A stretch of DNA of 12,376 bases from an uncultured Butyricicoccus sp. (GCA_900557315.1 USSI01000023.1:1-12376), one strand, 5' to 3'; shown: positions 1-7,042, numbered from the stretch's first letter. Made by a program: numbers and translations. Notes: generated by a model not told the origin, from the sequence alone.

Positions 1-73
1 AGCCGTCTGCCATGTAGATCTTCGCGGGCTTCTGGTTGGGGTTGCAGCCGTATTTGAGTGCCAGTTCTTTCAT
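1..73 (-). CDS. AICAR formyltransferase (stand-alone), 5' end only
   Basis: Only the first 24 residues are in the window; the gene runs off the left edge. It reads MKELALKYGCNPNQKPAKIY and onward. The KYGCNPNQ stretch corresponds to the LRYGENPHQ motif that opens the AICAR formyltransferase half of bifunctional PurH. Here it sits at residue 7 rather than around residue 200, so the N-terminal IMP cyclohydrolase domain is absent. The expected reaction is transfer of formyl from 10-formyl-THF to AICAR, giving FAICAR, in the cytoplasm. The ATG overlaps the TGA of the upstream IMP cyclohydrolase gene as ATGA (4 bp), which implies translational coupling, and a GAGGAGGGCGAGAACGC sequence precedes it. 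The upstream gene supplies the missing cyclohydrolase, which supports this call. The rest of the protein cannot be judged from here. Confidence 0.85.
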   Translation of the reverse strand, partial: MKELALKYGCNPNQKPAKIYMADG

Positions 74-795
74 GCGTTCTCGCCCTCCTCATGCTTGTTG
101 CGGATCTCCTGCCAGTAGGCGCCGGTTTCCAGATCAATATAGCGCACAAACAGCGCGACCTTGTTCTGCTCGTTCATGCTCGACCAGAGCATCTCGGTGA
201 ACTGCTTGATGGGTTCCTCGATGCGGATGCACTTGGGCTCGCCGCGGAAGGGCGGCAGCGGGTCACCGTCGCACTGGTAGGTGTGGATGAAGTGGCCGAG
301 GCCCGGAACCGGCTTGTCATATTCGTAGAAAAAGCGCTTGTTCGAGGTGCGGTCGGACGTGAAATTCTTGAGAATGGACAGGGAATACGAGCCGTCCTCG
401 TTGATGACGCCCGAAATGCGCGAAGTGTAGTTGGGTGCGTCCGGCTCGAACTGGCGGGTGCGCAGCGCGTCGATGTAGCTCTTGCCCTCGCGCAGGTACT
501 CGCAGATCGTATCGGTCTGGTCGCCGTTGGTAACGACCAGCTTGCCGCCGCACTGGCGCACCGGATGATAGATAATAAGCGAGGGGTCGGTCATTTTGGA
601 GGGGTCGAAAGCCTCAGTGCGGATGCCGTCCTCGGTCTCGACGAAGATACGGTTGCGGCTGTTCTCCGAACGTCCCATGATGAAATACGCAACCACATTC
701 TGCTTGTTGTCCAGCGTGCGGCCGAAAATGATGCCGCGCCCCGGATAGGCGTTGCTGAGCAGCTCGCCTTTGATATCGAACACATTTTTGCTCAT
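70..795 (-). CDS. purO: IMP cyclohydrolase, PurO type
   Basis: A 241-residue protein of the stand-alone IMP cyclohydrolase family (archaeal PurO and its bacterial relatives, Pfam IMP_cyclohyd), unrelated to the cyclohydrolase domain of PurH. It would close the ring of FAICAR to give IMP, the last step of the pathway. Recognisable stretches are PGRG near residue 18, MGRSENSRNR at 40-49, TNGDQTDTI at 89-97, EPDAPNYTSRISG at 117-129 and GHFIHTYQCDGDPLPPF at 167-183; the NGxxTD and ExDxxNxxRI patterns match the archaeal family. The ATG follows AAGAGGAG at 8-nt spacing. It begins 18 bp after purN and overlaps the AICAR formyltransferase by 4 bp, so the two halves of the purH function are encoded as adjacent coupled genes. 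The gene symbol is borrowed from archaea; the family call is firm. Confidence 0.88.
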   Translation of the reverse strand: MSKNVFDIKGELLSNAYPGRGIIFGRTLDNKQNVVAYFIMGRSENSRNRIFVETEDGIRTEAFDPSKMTDPSLIIYHPVRQCGGKLVVTNGDQTDTICEYLREGKSYIDALRTRQFEPDAPNYTSRISGVINEDGSYSLSILKNFTSDRTSNKRFFYEYDKPVPGLGHFIHTYQCDGDPLPPFRGEPKCIRIEEPIKQFTEMLWSSMNEQNKVALFVRYIDLETGAYWQEIRNKHEEGENA

Positions 796-813
796 ATTGC
801 TGTCACTCCTCTT

Positions 814-1437
814 TTATTTCCTCGAGACCCACGCGCCGTTTACGGTAAGCCGCCCTGCGCAGAAGTCGGACACCGCCTGCGGCAGCAAAATCCATTCCGC
901 CTGCTCCATCACGCGGCGCTGCAAAGTCTCCGGCGTGTCGCCTTCCTCCACCTCGACCGCTTTCTGCGCGATGATTGCGCCACCGTCCACCACTTCAGAG
1001 ACAAAATGCACGGTTGCGCCGGTCACTTTCACCCCTTTGGCAAGGGCGGCCTCATGCACATGCAGGCCGTAGAACCCCTCCCCGCAGAACGAGGGGATGA
1101 GGGACGGATGTACGTTGATGATGCGGTTTTCCCACGCGCGGCAGAAGCTGTCCGGCAGGACGGTCATGAATCCCGCCAGCACAACAAGGCCGATCCCCTT
1201 TTCGCGCAGCAGCGCGTCGAGTGCGCCGGCGTACGCATCAGCAGTATCAAACGCCTTACGGCGCAGCACGGCCGTAGGGATATCCGCTTTCGCGGCACGT
1301 TCGAGCGCAAACGCATCCGGATTGGACGAAACCACAAGCGCAATGCGCCCGTTTTCAATCCTGCCCGCCTGCTGTGCGTCGATCAGCGCCTGCAAATTCG
1401 TGCCGCCGCCCGAAACCAAAACTGCAATGTTAATCAT
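814..1437 (-). CDS. purN: phosphoribosylglycinamide formyltransferase
   Basis: A 207-residue GAR transformylase using 10-formyl-THF to convert GAR to FGAR, close to the roughly 210 residues of E. coli PurN. Motifs are the N-terminal VSGGGTNLQALID (8-20), AGFMTVLP (88-95), INVHPSLIPSFCG (107-119) and TVHFV (142-146). The catalytic Asn, His and Asp of the family align with N108, H110 and D151. The start is the ATG at 1437-1435, encoding MINIAVLVSGG, because GGAG lies 7 nt upstream. The frame stays open further upstream, up to an ATG at 1524, but those residues overlap purM and resemble nothing in the family. It lies 50 bp after purM and 18 bp before the IMP cyclohydrolase gene, inside the operon. 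Confidence 0.95.
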   Translation of the reverse strand: MINIAVLVSGGGTNLQALIDAQQAGRIENGRIALVVSSNPDAFALERAAKADIPTAVLRRKAFDTADAYAGALDALLREKGIGLVVLAGFMTVLPDSFCRAWENRIINVHPSLIPSFCGEGFYGLHVHEAALAKGVKVTGATVHFVSEVVDGGAIIAQKAVEVEEGDTPETLQRRVMEQAEWILLPQAVSDFCAGRLTVNGAWVSRK

Positions 1438-1487
1438 ATCGGTTCTCCAAATCCTTCGCGCCGCAGCGCGCGTTTTATCGACGCGGT

Positions 1488-2525
1488 TTATACCAGCTCG
1501 ACGCCCTTGTCGCCCGCGACGCATTCGCCGATGACATAGGCCTTCTCGCCCGCGGCCGAAATCGCCGCGACCGCGCGGGAGGCATCCTCCGCCGCGACAG
1601 CAAGCACCAGGCCCGCGCCCATGTTGAAGGTATTGTACATGTCGCGCTCCGGGATGTTGCCGGTCTTCGCGATCAGGTCGAACACCGGCGGCACCGGCAT
1701 GGCCTTCTTCTCGATCTTCGCGCAGATGCCTTCGGGCAGCATGCGCGGCACGTTCTCATAGAAGCCGCCGCCCGTGATATGGCTGATGCCCTTGACGTCC
1801 ACCTTGCCCATCAGCGACTGGATGGTGCTCACATAGATTTTGGTGGGCGTGAGCAGTTCCTCGCCGAGGGTCTTGCCGAACTCGTCGATATAGCGGCGCA
1901 CGGACTTTTCGTTGATGCCGAGCGTCTTGCGCACGAGCGAATAGCCGTTGGAGTGCACGCCCGAGGAAGCCACGCCAATCAGCGCGTCGCCCGGCTTGAT
2001 GGTGGTACCGTCGATCATCTTCTCCTTATCGACCATGCCGACCGAGAAGCCCGCCATGTCGTATTCATCCTCCGGATAAAAGCCGGGCATCTCGGCGGTC
2101 TCTCCGCCGATCAGCGCACAGCCTGCCTGACGGCAGCCTTCCGCGATGCCGGAGACCATCTGCGCGATCTTGTCCGGGTGGTTTTTCCCAACCGCGATAT
2201 AGTCCAGGAAGAACAGCGGCTGCGCACCGCAGCACGCGATATCGTTGACGCACATCGCGACGCAGTCGATACCGACCGTGTCGTGTTTGTCCATCAAAAA
2301 GGCCAGCTTGAGCTTGGTGCCCACGCCGTCCGTACCGGAGACCAGGATGGGATCGGCCATGCCCTTAAAGTCCGGGCGGAACAGCCCGCCGAAGCCGCCG
2401 AGCGTACCCATTACGCCTTTGGTAAAGGTGGATTCCACCATAGGCTTCATCAGCTTGACCGCTTCGTAACCGGCGGTTACGTCTACGCCGGCCGCCTTGT
2501 AGCTTTCAGAACGGCTTTCACTCAT
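1488..2525 (-). CDS. purM: phosphoribosylformylglycinamidine cyclo-ligase (AIR synthetase)
   Basis: A 345-residue, full-length PurM that closes FGAM to AIR with ATP. Typical stretches are [12 protein letters not shown] (64-75), [19 protein letters not shown] (88-106), [18 protein letters not shown] (139-156), the [13 protein letters not shown] segment (187-199) and [13 protein letters not shown] (249-261), in the order expected of the PurM N-terminal and C-terminal (AIRS) domains. The ATG is preceded by AAGGAG at 7-nt spacing. The gap to the upstream purF paralog is 36 bp. Nothing is missing or broken. The protein is cytoplasmic and usually a dimer in this family. Confidence 0.97.
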   Translation of the reverse strand: MSESRSESYKAAGVDVTAGYEAVKLMKPMVESTFTKGVMGTLGGFGGLFRPDFKGMADPILVSGTDGVGTKLKLAFLMDKHDTVGIDCVAMCVNDIACCGAQPLFFLDYIAVGKNHPDKIAQMVSGIAEGCRQAGCALIGGETAEMPGFYPEDEYDMAGFSVGMVDKEKMIDGTTIKPGDALIGVASSGVHSNGYSLVRKTLGINEKSVRRYIDEFGKTLGEELLTPTKIYVSTIQSLMGKVDVKGISHITGGGFYENVPRMLPEGICAKIEKKAMPVPPVFDLIAKTGNIPERDMYNTFNMGAGLVLAVAAEDASRAVAAISAAGEKAYVIGECVAGDKGVELV

Positions 2526-2561
2526 ATTAAAACTCCTTCGTCATTTATTGTGGCGAACGGC

Positions 2562-3983
2562 TTATTCCTTGCCGTTCCAGCAGTAGGTGCAGACCTTGTC
2601 GCGGTCCAGCCCGATGGCTTCCAGCAGGCCGTCGAGCGACTGGTAGCCGAGCGAACTGAAGCCGAACTTCTCGCAGATGGACTTCAGCATGCACTGGCCG
2701 CGCTCGGTGTTGGCGTCCGCATATTCCTCCAGGTGCTTCTGCCCCTCGTCGCCCTCCAGCTCCTGCACCGTGCGGCGGGCGAGCAGCTCCATCTCGGAAT
2801 TCGAGGAGGAGAAGTTCAGGTACTTGCAGCCGTACATGATCGGCGGGCAGGCCGAGCGCATGTGCACTTCCTTCGCGCCGGATTCGTACAGGAATTCGAC
2901 CGTTTCGCGCAGCTGTGTGCCGCGCACGATCGAATCGTCCACAAACAGCAGCTTTTTGCCCTCGATCAGCTCGGGCACCGGGATCTGCTTCATTTTTGCA
3001 ACCTGGTTGCGGATTTTCTGGTTGGCCGGCATGAACGAACGCGGCCAGGTCGGCGTATACTTGACGAACGGGCGCGCAAACGGCTTGCCGCATTCATTGG
3101 CATAGCCGATCGCGTGCGGCACGCCGGAGTCCGGCACGCCCGCAACATAATCCACATCCTGCGCAAGGCCGCGCTTTTTGTCGTCGCGCGCCATGATTTC
3201 GCCGTTGCGGTAGCGCATGACCTCGACGTTGACGCCCTCGTAATTCGAGTTCGGGTAGCCGTAATACGTCCAGAGGAACGAACAGATGCGCATGTCCTTG
3301 CCCGCGGGGGACAGGGTCTCGAACCCGTCCGCCGTGACCTTGACGATCTCGCGCGGGCCAAGCTCGTAGGCGTCCGCATAGCCCAGCTTGTGGTACGCAA
3401 ACGACTCGAACGACACGCAGCAGCCGTCCTCGTTCCTGCCGATCAGCACGGGCAGGCGGCCCAGCCGGTCGCGCGCGGCAATGATGCCGTCCGGCGTGAG
3501 CACCAGCACGGTCAGCGAACCGTCGATCAGCTCCTGCGCATGCAGGATGCCGGAGACGATGTCGTCCTCCTGATTGATGAGCGCCGCAACCAGCTCGGTC
3601 GAGTTGACCTTGCCCGAGCTCATCGCCATAAACTGGTGGCCGTGGTCGGAAAAATAGCGGGACACCAGTTCCTCGGCGTTGTTGATGATGCCGACCGTGG
3701 TCAGCGCATACAGGCCGAGGTGCGAGCGCACGAGCAGCGGCTGCGGGTCGGTGTCACTGATGCAGCCGATACCGCTGCAGCCGGAAAAATCCGGCAGGTC
3801 TTTTTCAAACTTCGTGCGGAACGGGGTGTTTTCAATGTTGTGAATCTGGCGCTGGAAGCCGCGCTCTTTGTCATAGACAATCATGCCGCCGCGGCGTGTA
3901 CCCAGATGCGAGTGGTAGTCCACACCGAAGAAAATGTCCAGCACGCAGTCCTGCTTGGAGACTGCGCCGAAAAATCCTCCCAT
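2562..3983 (-). CDS. PurF paralog with degenerate glutaminase domain
   Basis: A 473-residue protein with the overall layout of glutamine PRPP amidotransferase: N-terminal Ntn-type domain (about 1-235) and C-terminal phosphoribosyltransferase domain (about 236-473). The PRPP loop FVDDSIVRGTQ (347-357) is intact. Four cysteines, C234, C386 and the C-terminal CTYC pair C465/C468, sit where B. subtilis-type PurF binds its [4Fe-4S] cluster. The glutaminase site is gone: the protein starts MGGFFGAV where active enzymes have Cys-Gly-Val-Phe-Gly, so the Cys nucleophile is Gly2. The RYSTTG, HNGN and SNDTE motifs are replaced by ISDTDP, TVGI and VNSTE. It has no propeptide. It lies 29 bp after a complete purF, with its own AAGGAG at 5-nt spacing. 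It could be an ammonia-dependent enzyme, a subunit or regulator of PurF, or act on another substrate; the sequence does not decide. Related proteins are commonly annotated simply as amidophosphoribosyltransferase. Confidence 0.88.
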   Translation of the reverse strand: MGGFFGAVSKQDCVLDIFFGVDYHSHLGTRRGGMIVYDKERGFQRQIHNIENTPFRTKFEKDLPDFSGCSGIGCISDTDPQPLLVRSHLGLYALTTVGIINNAEELVSRYFSDHGHQFMAMSSGKVNSTELVAALINQEDDIVSGILHAQELIDGSLTVLVLTPDGIIAARDRLGRLPVLIGRNEDGCCVSFESFAYHKLGYADAYELGPREIVKVTADGFETLSPAGKDMRICSFLWTYYGYPNSNYEGVNVEVMRYRNGEIMARDDKKRGLAQDVDYVAGVPDSGVPHAIGYANECGKPFARPFVKYTPTWPRSFMPANQKIRNQVAKMKQIPVPELIEGKKLLFVDDSIVRGTQLRETVEFLYESGAKEVHMRSACPPIMYGCKYLNFSSSNSEMELLARRTVQELEGDEGQKHLEEYADANTERGQCMLKSICEKFGFSSLGYQSLDGLLEAIGLDRDKVCTYCWNGKE

Positions 3984-4012
3984 AGATACTCCTTATCTGT
4001 GCCCGCCGGCCC

Positions 4013-5476
4013 TTATTCAGAGCCGAGTGGTATCTCGTTTTCAAACATATTCTTTTCCGCCTGCTCGGGCACCGGGATCGGGTATTCGCCCGAGAAGCAG
4101 GCGTCGCAGAAGCCCAGCTTGCAGCCCACGGCGATTTTGCGCGCCGCCTCGAGCGACAGGAAGCCGAGGCTGTCCACGCCGATGATCTCACGCATCTCCT
4201 CGACCGTGCGGCCGTGCGCAAGCAGCTGGCTGCGCTCGGGGATGTCCGTGCCGAAAAAGCAGGGATGGCGGAACGGCGGCGCGGAGATGCGCATGTGCAC
4301 CTCGGCTGCGCCCGCGTCGCGCAGCAGCTTTACCAGCCGCGCGCAGGTCGTGCCGCGGACAATCGAGTCGTCCACCATGATGACGCGCTTGCCCTCGACC
4401 GCGGTGCGCAGGGCGTTGAGCTTTAACCGCACCGAGCGCTCGCGCTTGTCCTGCCCGGGCTGGATGAAGGTACGCGCGATATAGCGGTTTTTAATCAGGC
4501 CCACGCCGTAGGGGATGCCGGAAAACTTGGCGTAGCCGATGGCGGCGGGGATGCCGGAGTCCGGCACGCCGATGACCACGTCCGCGCCGACCGGGTGCTC
4601 GATGGACAGGTACTTGCCCGCCTCCTGCCGGGCGAGCTCGACGCTCGCGCCGTCGATCACCGAATCCGGACGGGCGAAATAGATATACTCGAACACGCAC
4701 GCCGAGCTGGGGCACTGAATGCCGCAGTGCAGCGAGCGCAGCTCGCCGTTTTCCACCACGCACACCTCGCCCGGTTCCACGTCGCGGATGAATTCCGCGC
4801 CGAGCGCGTCGAGCGCACAGGTTTCCGAGGCGAACACGTAGCTTTCGTCCAGCCTGCCGATGCAGAGCGGGCGGAAGCCGTGCGGGTCGCGCGCGGCGAT
4901 CAGCTTGCGGGGGGACATGACGACGAGCGAGTACGCGCCCTCGATGATGCCCATGGCGTTCACCACCGCCTGTTCGATCGAGCCGCACTTTAAGCGCTCG
5001 TTGACGATCGTGTAAACCAGCACCTCGGTATCGTTGGACGAGCGGAAGATTCCGCCGTTCAGTTCGATCTTGCGGCGCAGTTCGCCGGCGTTGACCAGAT
5101 TGCCGTTGTGCGCCACGGCAAGGTTGCCCTTGACATGGGTGATCGCGATCGGCTGCGCGTTTTCGCGCGACTGGTTGCCGGTGGTTGAATAGCGGACATG
5201 GCCGATGGCCATCGAGCCGGGCATCCCATCCAGGATTTCCTGATTGAACACATGGCTGACCAGGCCGACGTCCTTGTGGCAGCGGATGACGCCGCGGTTG
5301 TTGACCGCGATGCCTGCCGCCTCCTGCCCGCGGTGCTGGAGCGCGAACAGCGCGACATACGCCTCGTGCGCAGCGGAAATCTGCTTCGCCGCCGGCGCGG
5401 CGATGCCGAACACGCCGCACTCCTCGTGCACCTTGTCAAATGGGGTTTTGCTATGCTTCAGGATACGATATTTCAT
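4013..5476 (-). CDS. purF: amidophosphoribosyltransferase (glutamine PRPP amidotransferase)
   Basis: A 487-residue complete PurF catalysing the committed step, PRPP plus glutamine to 5-phosphoribosylamine. It has a 19-residue propeptide ending in HEE, then the N-terminal nucleophile C20 in ECGVFGI. Glutamine-site motifs are present: IGHVRYSTTG (R95), AHNGNLVN (N124, G125) and SSNDTEV (D149). The transferase half carries GVPDSGIPAAIGYA (303-316), the flexible-loop segment KNRYIARTFIQPGQ (329-342) and the PRPP loop MVDDSIVRGTT (367-377). Cys260, Cys406, Cys457 and Cys460 match the [4Fe-4S] ligands of the oxygen-sensitive B. subtilis-type enzyme, and the propeptide fits that class. The SD is weak (AAAGG, 7 nt from the ATG). 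It lies 32 bp after purC and 29 bp before its degenerate paralog. Confidence 0.97.
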   Translation of the reverse strand: MKYRILKHSKTPFDKVHEECGVFGIAAPAAKQISAAHEAYVALFALQHRGQEAAGIAVNNRGVIRCHKDVGLVSHVFNQEILDGMPGSMAIGHVRYSTTGNQSRENAQPIAITHVKGNLAVAHNGNLVNAGELRRKIELNGGIFRSSNDTEVLVYTIVNERLKCGSIEQAVVNAMGIIEGAYSLVVMSPRKLIAARDPHGFRPLCIGRLDESYVFASETCALDALGAEFIRDVEPGEVCVVENGELRSLHCGIQCPSSACVFEYIYFARPDSVIDGASVELARQEAGKYLSIEHPVGADVVIGVPDSGIPAAIGYAKFSGIPYGVGLIKNRYIARTFIQPGQDKRERSVRLKLNALRTAVEGKRVIMVDDSIVRGTTCARLVKLLRDAGAAEVHMRISAPPFRHPCFFGTDIPERSQLLAHGRTVEEMREIIGVDSLGFLSLEAARKIAVGCKLGFCDACFSGEYPIPVPEQAEKNMFENEIPLGSE

Positions 5477-5508
5477 TGATTTGCCTTTGCTTGTCCCTGC
5501 GTCCGGGC

Positions 5509-6219
5509 TTACTTGCTCATGACGCGCTTCATGATCTCCTGATACGCCTCTTCGACGCCGCCCAGATCGCGGCGGAAACGGTCCTTATCCAGCTTTTCGC
5601 CGGTGGCCTTGTCCCACAGGCGGCAGGTGTCCGGGCTGATCTCGTCCGCGAGCACGATCTTGCCGTCCGCGGTCTTGCCGAACTCGAGCTTGAAGTCAAC
5701 GAGGGTGACGCCCAGCGTATCAAAATACTGCTTCATGACCTCGTTGATCTTGAACGTCATGGATTTAATCAGCTCGATTTCCTCGCGGGTGGCGAGCTTC
5801 AGCGCAATCGCATGGTAGTCGTTCATCAGCGGGTCGCCGAGGTCGTCGTTCTTATAGGACAGCTCGAAGGTCGGCTCGGCAAACACAATGCCCTCTTCCA
5901 CGCCGTAGCGCTTGGCAAAGGAGCCGGCAGAGATGTTGCGCACAATAACTTCGAGCGGCACGATGGACACCTTCTTGACCACGGTCTCGCGGTCGGAAAG
6001 CTGCTCGACAAAATGGGTCGGCACGCCCTGCTGCTCGAGCAGCTGGAACATATGGTTGCTCATCACGTTGTTGATCGCACCCTTGCCCGCAATGGTGCCC
6101 TTCTTCTCGCCATTGAACGCGGTCGCGTCATCCTTGTAGGAGACGATGACGAGGTTCGGATCGTCGGTCGCGAATACCTTCTTGGCCTTGCCTTCGTAAA
6201 GCTGTTCTTTCTTTTCCAT
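5509..6219 (-). CDS. purC: phosphoribosylaminoimidazole-succinocarboxamide synthase
   Basis: A 236-residue SAICAR synthetase joining aspartate to CAIR with ATP, the usual size for bacterial PurC. Diagnostic stretches are [10 protein letters not shown] (7-16), [10 protein letters not shown] (28-37), [19 protein letters not shown] (89-107), VDFKLEFG (174-181) and [13 protein letters not shown] (191-203). The ATG is preceded by GGAGG at 9-nt spacing. It is separated from purE by 135 bp containing three inverted repeats and a possible internal promoter, the largest internal gap in the operon, so its expression may be partly uncoupled from purE. The B. subtilis operon has purK and purB between purE and purC; both are absent here. 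Confidence 0.97.
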   Translation of the reverse strand: MEKKEQLYEGKAKKVFATDDPNLVIVSYKDDATAFNGEKKGTIAGKGAINNVMSNHMFQLLEQQGVPTHFVEQLSDRETVVKKVSIVPLEVIVRNISAGSFAKRYGVEEGIVFAEPTFELSYKNDDLGDPLMNDYHAIALKLATREEIELIKSMTFKINEVMKQYFDTLGVTLVDFKLEFGKTADGKIVLADEISPDTCRLWDKATGEKLDKDRFRRDLGGVEEAYQEIMKRVMSK

Positions 6220-6251
6220 GTCCAGTTTCCTCCATTTTTATGTGTAATAAT

Positions 6252-6272
6252 TTGAAAACAATGTTGTTTCAA
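6252..6272 (-). promoter_or_regulatory. inverted repeat and possible internal promoter before purC
   Basis: On the minus strand TTGAAACAA and TTGTTTTCAA form an imperfect palindrome with one extra base in one arm. The same bases read as TTGAAA, 17 bp, TATTAC, a modest -35/-10 pair (-35 at 6272-6267) that would start a transcript just upstream of the purC ribosome binding site. Palindrome and promoter overlap, so it could be an operator, or the match may be chance in an AT-rich stretch. Confidence 0.3.
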
Positions 6273-6281
6273 GGTTATACC

Positions 6282-6308
6282 CGGCCTGCACAATGGCGGC
6301 GCAGGCCG
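6282..6308 (-). repeat. 8-bp inverted repeat in the purE-purC gap
   Basis: CGGCCTGC at 6282-6289 is the exact reverse complement of GCAGGCCG at 6301-6308, with an 11-nt loop. It would form a GC-rich hairpin in the purE-purC message. No U-run follows, so it is not a standard intrinsic terminator. Confidence 0.5.
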
Positions 6309-6321
6309 CGCCTTTACCTTA

Positions 6322-6351
6322 CTTCGCTTGAAAGCCCGCTTTCAAGCGAAG
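6322..6351 (-). promoter_or_regulatory. perfect 13-bp inverted repeat just after purE
   Basis: CTTCGCTTGAAAG at 6322-6334 and CTTTCAAGCGAAG at 6339-6351 are exact reverse complements around a 4-nt loop. The hairpin begins 3 nt after the purE stop codon. There is no U-tract on either strand, so it is more likely an RNA-stability, processing or partial-termination element, or one copy of a dispersed repeat, than a full terminator. Confidence 0.65.
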
Positions 6352-6354
6352 CCG

Positions 6355-6846
6355 TCAGGCGAACTGCGCGCGGATTTTCTCGTCCTTCGCGATGACCTCG
6401 TTTGCCATGTCGTCCTTGAACTGCTGGAGCTTTGCCGCCAGGCCCTCATCCGACAGCGCGAGCATCTGCGCCGCGAGGATCGCCGCGTTGTCCGCGCCGT
6501 CGATCGCCACGGTTGCCACCGGGATGCCCTTGGGCATCTGCACGATCGAGAGCAGGCTGTCCATGCCGCCCATGACGCTCGTGCCCATCGGCACGCCGAT
6601 CACCGGCAGGATGGTCTGCGCCGCGAGCACGCCGCCCAGATGCGCCGCCTTGCCCGCCGCCGCAATAATCACGCCGAAGCCGTCCGAAGCCGCGTTTTTC
6701 GCCAGCTGCTCCGCGACCGCCGGCGTGCGGTGTGCCGAACAGATGCGCACCTCGGTCGGGATATCAAAGGATTTCAGGCGGTCAATGCACTTTTCCATAA
6801 CTTTGAGGTCGCTGTCCGACCCCATGATGACCAGCACCTTTTTCAT
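6355..6846 (-). CDS. purE: 5-(carboxyamino)imidazole ribonucleotide mutase
   Basis: A 163-residue PurE, the normal size, converting N5-CAIR to CAIR. Active-site stretches are MGSDSDL (8-14), SAHRTP (37-42), AGKAAHLGGVLAAQT (64-78), VIGVPMG (82-88) and SIVQMPKGIPVATVAI (100-115). The AAHL and IVQMPxGIPV patterns favour the class I bacterial mutase rather than the class II carboxylase. Class I normally works with PurK, which is not encoded beside it, so purK must be elsewhere or the class assignment needs testing. AGGAGG precedes the ATG at 8 nt and is itself part of a possible hairpin with the leader. This is the first enzyme gene of the operon. Confidence 0.96.
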   Translation of the reverse strand: MKKVLVIMGSDSDLKVMEKCIDRLKSFDIPTEVRICSAHRTPAVAEQLAKNAASDGFGVIIAAAGKAAHLGGVLAAQTILPVIGVPMGTSVMGGMDSLLSIVQMPKGIPVATVAIDGADNAAILAAQMLALSDEGLAAKLQQFKDDMANEVIAKDEKIRAQFA

Positions 6847-6856
6847 TTGTTCTGCC

Positions 6857-6875
6857 TCCTCAAAATAAATGAGGA
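6857..6875 (-). promoter_or_regulatory. hairpin hiding the purE ribosome binding site
   Basis: In the RNA, UCCUCA (6875-6870) can pair with UGAGGA (6862-6857) around a 7-nt loop. The 3' arm takes up most of the purE AGGAGG at 6860-6855. Four bases of the 5' arm (6875-6872) also belong to the stronger upstream hairpin, so the two cannot form fully together. Confidence 0.45.
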
Positions 6876-6895
6876 CACGGGTATGTCCGTGTCCT
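6872..6895 (-). terminator. attenuator-like hairpin between leader ORF and purE
   Basis: AGGACACGG (6895-6887) and CCGTGTCCT (6880-6872) form a perfect 9-bp stem with a 6-nt loop. On the RNA it is preceded by AAAAC and followed by a U-rich stretch, CAUUUAUUUU. That is weaker than a classic U-run but terminator-like. It starts 8 nt after the stop codon of the small upstream ORF and ends 11 nt before the purE ribosome binding site (AGGAGG, 6860-6855), a position suited to transcription attenuation of the operon. Confidence 0.55.
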
Positions 6896-6903
6896 GTTTT
6901 GGC

Positions 6904-7008
6904 TTATTTGGCTGCACCGATGCCCGGGAGAATGCACGAATGCCCGAGCTTAAAGAACTGCATATGGATAGACTGCGCCGCATTGTTCAAAAACACACTG
7001 CCGGTCAT
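6904..7008 (-). CDS. 34-codon leader ORF upstream of purE (candidate)
   Basis: An ATG at 7008-7006 with a GAGGTGG sequence 5 nt upstream opens a frame of 34 residues ending in TAA, beginning MTGSVFLNNAAQSIHMQFF and closing GIGAAK. Twenty-three of 34 codons end in G or C, in keeping with the coding bias nearby but not proof. No known family is recognised and there is no signal peptide or run of one amino acid that would mark a classical attenuation peptide. It lies inside the transcribed leader of the purine operon, between the predicted promoter and the attenuator-like hairpin, so a cis-acting regulatory role is more likely than a free-standing protein. The region could instead be a structured non-coding RNA: GCUCGGG and CCCGGGC inside it can pair. 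Confidence 0.5.
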   Translation of the reverse strand: MTGSVFLNNAAQSIHMQFFKLGHSCILPGIGAAK

Positions 7009-7012
7009 TGCG

Positions 7013-7042
7013 TCCACCTCTTTCTCTGCCACAATCGGTGAA
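7013..7042 (-). promoter_or_regulatory. hairpin over the leader-ORF ribosome binding site
   Basis: UUCACC (7042-7037) can pair with GGUGGA (7018-7013) in the RNA, a 6-bp stem including one G-U pair. This would cover the GAGGUGG that serves the 34-codon ORF. The stem is short and the 18-nt loop is large, so this is only a candidate. Confidence 0.3.

Noticed and set aside
1457..1470. Small CGCGC-TGCG-GCGCG stem in the purM-purN gap.
   Set aside because: It is a short, purely GC repeat of the kind expected by chance in this composition, with no U-run.
1438..1524. A 29-residue N-terminal extension of PurN from an ATG at 1524.
   Set aside because: It overlaps the purM 3' end, is Arg-rich and unlike PurN, and the ATG at 1437 has a good ribosome binding site.
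58..1539. A 493-codon plus-strand open frame opposite the IMP cyclohydrolase and purN genes.
   Set aside because: It is an antisense shadow of two genes with clear motifs and has no supported start context.
1779..4484. A 901-codon plus-strand open frame opposite purM, the purF paralog and purF.
   Set aside because: It lies antisense to three well-identified genes, its translation is low-complexity with many His, Arg, Ala and Val and no family motif, and GC-rich coding DNA often leaves the opposite strand open.
6322..6351. The 13-bp inverted repeat as an insertion-sequence end or attachment site.
   Set aside because: No transposase or integrase gene, no target-site duplication and no second end were seen in the window.
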